From positions 496,001-560,000 of the forward strand of contig JBANDB010000012.1 of assembly GCA_037576215.1 (NCBI GenBank): 64,000 nucleotides of DNA, given 5' to 3'. The DNA comes from Armillaria gallica. Taxonomy: Eukaryota > Basidiomycota > Agaricomycetes > Agaricales > Physalacriaceae. Shown here in pieces: positions 58,730 to 64,000 of the stretch. The number at the start of each line of letters is the position of its first letter. Within the stretch, counting starts at the first letter, position 1. The translations under genes were made by a program, and so were the position numbers. The notes beneath the pieces are model-generated. The model worked only from the letters and a program-made list of their open reading frames with translations, did not search any database and was not told where the DNA came from.

Positions 58730-59734
58730 GGAGGGACAGACATCATCAAAAAGACCGGAGTGAAATCATCGCTCTAGCTGACACTGAAAATCTGGGATAG
58801 AGTCGACACTCTTCGAGCCTGAGCTTGACAAACTAAAGCAGTAGTTTAGTAGAAGGGGGGGAGAGCATATTCTTGAACACAAAGGCTGGGGATGTCAGGG
58901 AAGTAGGTGAGTAGAACAAGGGATGGTTTGCTATCATAGGATAGCCATATGAAGAGGTAATCCCATCATACTCTGTCAAGGAAATGAGGGGGATGATTTG
59001 ACTATGTCAACAATTAACTCACTATACGGCAAGTAACTGGGCCCAGAAGGATCAACAGATACTGGCCAAATGTAGGAATACTTCATTTTTTGATGAAGCG
59101 AGACTGGCACATCATCGCGAGATGATGTTCGGTCTCACTAGGTGCATGCTGATGGTCTTCAGGATCATGTTCAACTATGGGTGACGAGCTATGTATTGAC
59201 GCATCATCTGGGGCTATAATGTCCATAATATAATTTTAAATCATAAACTTATGTCTCTGAGAGAACCACGATGATGTAGAGGAGGGAGGGGATGACACGA
59301 CATTGTTGACAAGAGCAGGTTCCAAATATGGATTGCATGCCCACAATGCCAGATGCCAGCCATCCACCCCCCTCTGCCCTTCGATCTGAATCCAGACTCT
59401 ACATTCATTGAATGACTTTCTTCATACAGATCGTTGGTTCTGGTTCACAAGACTAAGATGGTGTTGTGAAAGATTAAATGCGAGGCAACACACTGAGAGC
59501 ATAATGCAGAAGAAGTACATCCTCCGCAGTTGTGTTGTTTACTCTTTGGTTCATTTGTTCTCGGCATGATAATCCTCCGTCCCCAATTCCTCTTGGATTC
59601 CTCTGTAAATACCTTTCAGACCTTGTAAAACAGTCCAATAAATCATAGTAGGCAAATGTCTCATCAGAGTGCAGATTTGTGATGCTGCTAGAACTGGACG
59701 GAAAGAATCAGGGACCAGCACAGAACGTGTCACT

Positions 59735-60225
59735 ACCACAGATTTCAATTTTGTTGCACTGCCATTACTGCCACCTCTCTATGGCGATGAGCTTCAATTT
59801 CACTGTGATGCTGCCTCTGCAATCCCCCCATGGCACATCATTGGCATGGATGGCACCCAGTATTTGCTGAACTAAGACTATCTGCTAACTATATATGCTG
59901 ACAGGATGCTGTAAACTCCAAAGCAAGTATCAAACAATGAGCATTGAGCAATGAGTGAACAACAAACATCAAATGAAAAATTAGCAGGTAGGATCAGGGG
60001 CCAGGAGACCATCCAAGGACAGGTAACACATATATATGTACTGACTATGCCATAATTTACTTATTATGAGGCTTTGGCAAGCCTTCCCCCAGTAGGTAGA
60101 AATGGCAAGGAGACCATTCATGTAAGAATACATGCCACACTCAGCCTTTCTCTGTCAATGTAGAGCAACAAGCTGAGGTGACGAGTACAAAATATGAGGT
60201 ATACATACTACTGTACTATTTCACC
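59735..60225 (+). repeat. Unit-1-like internal repeat in unit 4
   Basis: Matches 47915-48430 of unit 1 (shared GAGCTTCAATTT..., CATGGCACATCATTGGCAT, GGAGACCATCCAA, TTATGAGGCTTTG) with substitutions and indels. The first part also matches 49985-50170 in unit 2. Confidence 0.7.
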
Positions 60226-60609
60226 CATAAGTTCAGCCACTGTTAGGTGTTAGGACAGTAGTTTATTGGGTTGTCAGTTCAGACACTGATGTTAGGCATT
60301 AGGACTTATCAGTTCAGTTCAGCCAAGTTCAGCCAGCATGGCCCAAGCTTTGGTGTAAAATCATAGTACATGTAGTACTACAGGAAGATGAGCAGGAAGT
60401 CAGAATCACATAGATTATTGTAGTTATGCATGAAAAATGACATTCAAGAGGCAAATTTTAGTGCTATTTTGGGTTGCATGGATGTCAGTTCAGACCCCTC
60501 TGTTAGGCATTAGAATATATGAAATGAGCTCAGTTCAGAGTCTGCTGTTAGGCATTAGGTGAACTTACAGTTGAAATAGTACAGTACTTTAAAGTCTGAG
60601 GATGCAAGG

Positions 60610-61265
60610 GAACATAAGTATTATTAAGTAATGACTAAAACACAGAAATGAACTAATAGTCATAATGTCCAAGAACAGGGTTGTTGCAATGACAAGCAAG
60701 AAGATGGGATGTCAGCATGTGAGGTGCTCCAGAGGGCTTTGGCTTCAACAATTCAGCTATGACAAGCTTACCCAGTTACCATGTCATAAATGGCCATTGC
60801 CATACCACAGTGCAGGCCAGGTGAGTTTCAATTTTGCTGCCTCTACCAAGCATCTACTCTCCCCACAGCACATCATTGGTGTGACTGGCTCCTAACTGAG
60901 CTTCAACTGAGACTGCTTATCCATGCTATAGCAACAACATGAGTATCAGGCAATGAGCAATGATTGAGCAACAAGTTGACCATGAGCATTGAATGTCAAT
61001 GGATGTAAGTCTTATAAAATCATTAGAGTTCAAATAATGACCATAGCTGCCCACCATATCAGATATCTGAGTCAGGGACATAAGAACCAGAAATATATCT
61101 CCCTCTCTCCTGCCAGTGATAACAGCTATTAACAATGATCACCCAAATAATGAGAGTCCCTACCTGTCTATTACATGGCTTACAGAAGTAACAGAACAAG
61201 GCTTTATGGCACTCATAAAAAGCAATTTGCTCTATTGTAGTGGCTCTAAACAAACAACATATCTT
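60610..61265 (+). repeat. Second unit-1-like internal repeat in unit 4
   Basis: Matches 49134-49792 of unit 1 (shared AGAAGATGGGATG, GTGAGGTGCTCCAGAGGG, CATCATTGGTGTGACTGGCT). It runs into the 3' terminus, so units 1 and 4 share a common 3' half. Confidence 0.7.
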
Positions 61266-61385
61266 AGTAAAAAGCCGGGTTTGGGGCGGGCCCCAACAAG
61301 CCAAAGTCCCATGTTGTAGTCAGGTTGCCAGAACCTGAGGTACGAGGGTCCAGCAATCATGACAAAGACATGGGGTATAGGCTTG
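61266..61385 (+). repeat. Helitron 3' terminus, unit 4 (array right end)
   Basis: 120-bp terminus aligned with the other three. Proximal hairpin TTGGGG/CCCCAA; distal stem with more mismatches (CCCATGTT). Ends GTATAGGCTTG at 61385, followed by host T61386. Confidence 0.8.
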
Positions 61386-64000
61386 TATCAGAGAGGATAC
61401 ACTGGATTGACAAATCTGTTTTAGAAAGTATATCTGAACGGATGTCCAAGGGTCAGACTGTTGTTCCTGCTACAGATGCTGAAAGAGATTGCTTCAAATT
61501 AATGAATGATCTGGACCATGTTGCATACAATGTTCATGGCTCCCTCACATCTATGAAATATATGCGAAACGAAGCCTATTCCCTAATGGCCTCTGAAGGT
61601 GCTCCGTCTTGGTATTTCACTATGGCTTCATCTGACCATAGTCATCCTATCTCCATGTATTGGGCTGACAAGAAGATGGAGTTCGATCCTATCCCTCTTG
61701 CTGAGAAAGAAAGGGTGCGCCTCGTCACTGGTAATCCTGTAGCTGCTGTCAGATTCTTCAATTTTATGGTTGAGCTCTTTATACACTGTGTACTTAGGGT
61801 GGGAGATCAGGTGTTACATGGATTGTTTGGGGATACCTCTGCGTACTATGGCATGGTTGAGCAACAAGGTTGGCTAACATTGCATCTGCACATGATCATA
61901 TGGCTTAGAAACTGTCTCAGTCCTCAGCAGATACGTGACCACCTCATGTCTGATGATTCTGAATTTTGTATATGTCTGGTAGAGTACCTGGAAAGTGTTC
62001 ATAAGGGTGAGTACTTCTCCAGTACACAGGATACAGTTCTACCATGCGACATGAACAAAGTCTGCAGCCTGAGTTCTACAATTTTACCAAGGTCTTGCCT
62101 GAATCCCCACCTTCACAGTGTGACCAGCTGAAGGTAAGTGAATGCGATGAATGCAAGGCTGGTAACACTAGGGAGTTGTGGTGGACATACTTCATGCAAA
62201 TGGTAGACATGATTATTAACAAATGTAATATCCACAGTTGTCATTCAAATATTTGGGCAGATGGAACTTTGAAGCGAAATACCAATGCGAAGGGTTGCTT
62301 AGACAATAAATGGAAGAAATGTAAGTCTCGTTTTCCAAGGAAGATAGTAAAAGAGATGACTGTGGACAGTGAGACAGGCCACATAAACCTGCTAAAGAGA
62401 GAAGCATGGATAAATACATTTGCTCCACTCATCTCATACATTTTTTGCTGCAACACCGATGTCACATCATTGCATTCTGGGACAGCTATAAAAGCTGTGC
62501 TGGTTTATGTGATGGACTATATCACCAAACCTGGGTTGAAAACACATGCCATATTTGACTGTATTCAAGCAGTGTTTCAACAGGATAAAGATCATCCTCA
62601 TGACCCAAGCAGGACACAAAAGGATTGAGCATGAAAGCTCATGACACAAATGGTTAACATTCTTGGTGCCAAGACTGAAATAGGTTCACTGATGATATGC
62701 TCGTATCTGCTCAGATTCCCTGACTGTTACACCAACAAGAAATTTGTCACCTTTTACTGGAAGTCATTTGTTGCTGAGGCAGCAAGTAGCTGAAATATAT
62801 TGGGTGAACTGGGAGAGAAAGTTCAGATCACTCTGAGAAAGCGAAAAGGCACCATAGTAGGTGTGTCTCCTGTAGAGGATTATATACACAGGCCCCTTGA
62901 ATTGGAACATATGTCTTTATATGATTGGATATGCAAATGCGAGCGAGTTGCAAATTCATCTAGTAAGAAGGCACCGACTCTGCCAGATGAACCAATTGTA
63001 TTAGAAGAAGACAAGACCTCTGGGGAGGAAGATGCCATTAATGATGGCCCTAGCCTATCGAAGCATGATGATCATTTTAGTGACAACAATTCAGAGATAA
63101 TGTTGCCTGATGAAGATGTTGGATCTATCCAGGACTTCATCGCTGATGACAGTGATAGAGCATCAGATGGAGATATGTCAGTGGTGGTTAGGGATATGAT
63201 AGAAAGAGCGGCAGCACGTGTACCCTATGTGTTGCACGAAACAGATGATGAAGATTCTACTAATGGAGTTAGAGGAGAACTGGTAGGAATCCAAGGCAAG
63301 AGGAGAGGTAGAAAGGTGAAAATTAAACACATGCAGTTCACAAATGCTCATCCTATGCACCAATCACATCACATAAGAGTACTTCTGGATACAAAGAGGT
63401 GTGTTCCGAATTTCATGGGTGGAATGATACCTCAAAAGGATAAAGGTGACAGGGAATACTATTGCCTCTCCGTGTTGGTATTCTTCCATCCTTGGAGGTC
63501 AGGGACAGATCTCAAGGCGAGCGCTGATATAACATGGGATACAGAATTTAGTCATTATGAATTTTCTGCAGCCCACACAAAGATAATGTCTAACTTTAAC
63601 TTGAGGTATGAATGTTTGTATGCCTGCAATGACTACAGAGCAGAGTTAATTCAAGACGCTGGTGAGGGTTTGCCCCCTTGGGTAGTCGGGGATGAGATTG
63701 ACATACTCATGCAAGAAGGGGCCCAGCAAATGGTTAACGATGATTTTAATGAATTCAGAATTGATCCTGATGCCAGTCATCCTATTGTCAATCTTGGCCA
63801 AAAACAGAAAGCAAGAGAAGCTCAGGCTGCTGCTATTCGTTGGCTGATGGGACCTGTGGGCTGCATGTGGATGATGGCCGTGCCGGCTATGGCCAACCTC
63901 AGCAGTATACATACTGATGTCAATATAGCCGAGCGTCCATGGAGTACTTGGAAAGAGGAAGTTGCTCATATGAGGCAGTCTGTGTTGAATGCCAGACAAA
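61386..64000 (+). pseudogene. Outer Helitron helicase gene, resumed 3' part (runs off the window)
   Basis: Continues the frame of 45741-47811: SERIHWIDKSVLESISERM, LMNDLDHVAYNVHGSLTS, KYMRNEAYSLMASEGAPSW, the HUH motif (LTLHLHMIIWL), LESVHKGEYF, then CLDNKWKKCKSRFPRK, INTFAPLISYIFCCNTDVTS and the two-Tyr motif (VYVMDYITKPGLKTH). A one-base shift near 62040 moves the frame, and TGA codons occur at 62626, 62632 and 62791. From 62794 the frame is open to the window end (last ATG-initiated stretch from 62911, over 360 codons) with an acidic region (DDEDSTN) and FMGGMIPQKDKGDREYYCLS. The Pif1 helicase half must lie beyond 64000. Confidence 0.85.

Larger units (their letters stand above)
47812..61385 (+). 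mobile_element. Head-to-tail array of four Helitron units
   Basis: The 13,574-bp insert lies exactly between A47811 and T61386 (Helitrons insert between A and T without target duplication). Its left end is TCTATCTATATATTAAG and its right end ...GGCTTG. Three internal junctions repeat the end-to-start arrangement: CTTG followed by TCTATATATTAAAACAGG at 49912/49913, CTTG followed by TATAATAAGACAG at 51719/51720, and CTTG followed by TTTCTATATATTAAGACAGG at 57120/57121. All four units point the same way. Confidence 0.85.
57121..61385 (+). mobile_element. Helitron unit 4 (chimeric, 4.3 kb)
   Basis: Two extra T bases, then TCTATATATTAAGACAGG at 57123. The first ~90 bp matches the other units; 57230-59700 is unrelated sequence with coding-like pieces; 59735-61385 matches unit 1. 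This is the expected form of a non-autonomous Helitron that acquired foreign DNA. Confidence 0.75.

Overview
The window looks like a chromosomal segment from a mushroom-forming basidiomycete (Agaricomycetes). Evidence: very short GT-AG introns (about 45-60 bp), an F-box family with the CSRWRTIVLSSPEFW signature, a Plavaka-type transposase paired with a DUF6532-type gene, a HET-domain protein, and DUF6570/Helitron_like_N-type Helitrons. No bacterial operons, rRNA genes or CRISPR arrays are visible.

Layout. (1) 1-8.7 kb is host-like, CpG-rich DNA with one intact F-box gene (2193-3494), a decayed two-domain secreted-protein gene (4.3-5.5 kb, minus) and weak coding remnants. (2) 8.7-29.1 kb is AT-richer, CpG-poor accessory DNA: a HET-domain gene, a hAT transposase remnant, a DUF6532-type gene divergent from a Plavaka transposase, and a 7.8-kb element with perfect 41-bp terminal inverted repeats (21332-29118) carrying a broken sulfate-permease (SulP) copy. 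A subterminal block rich in ACTAG motifs occurs inverted at 13.1-14.25 and 21.6-22.7 kb. (3) 29.1-44.3 kb is host-like again. It holds two near-identical putative aerolysin-type genes 10 kb apart, scattered fragments of the F-box locus, a complete 25-exon Argonaute gene (33678-37833, minus, 914 aa, all four DEDH residues present), a broken APH-type kinase fragment and a conserved 164-residue hypothetical gene. (4) 44.3-64 kb is Helitron territory. An older Helitron gene is cut in two by a 13.6-kb insert, 47812-61385.

The most striking structure is that insert. It is a head-to-tail array of four Helitron units, each ending in a 120-bp 3' terminus with two hairpins and CTTG, and (apart from one eroded start) each beginning at TCTATATATT-type sequence. 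The array sits between A47811 and T61386 of the older Helitron gene; removing it conceptually restores that reading frame. Unit 3 carries a Rep/Pif1 helicase gene whose HUH, two-tyrosine and Walker motifs survive, but whose frame has 12 stop codons, nearly all explicable as C-to-T (or G-to-A) changes with no frameshift. This points to decay by cytosine deamination. The intact Argonaute gene, predicted to act in RNA silencing, lies between the two decayed transposon islands.
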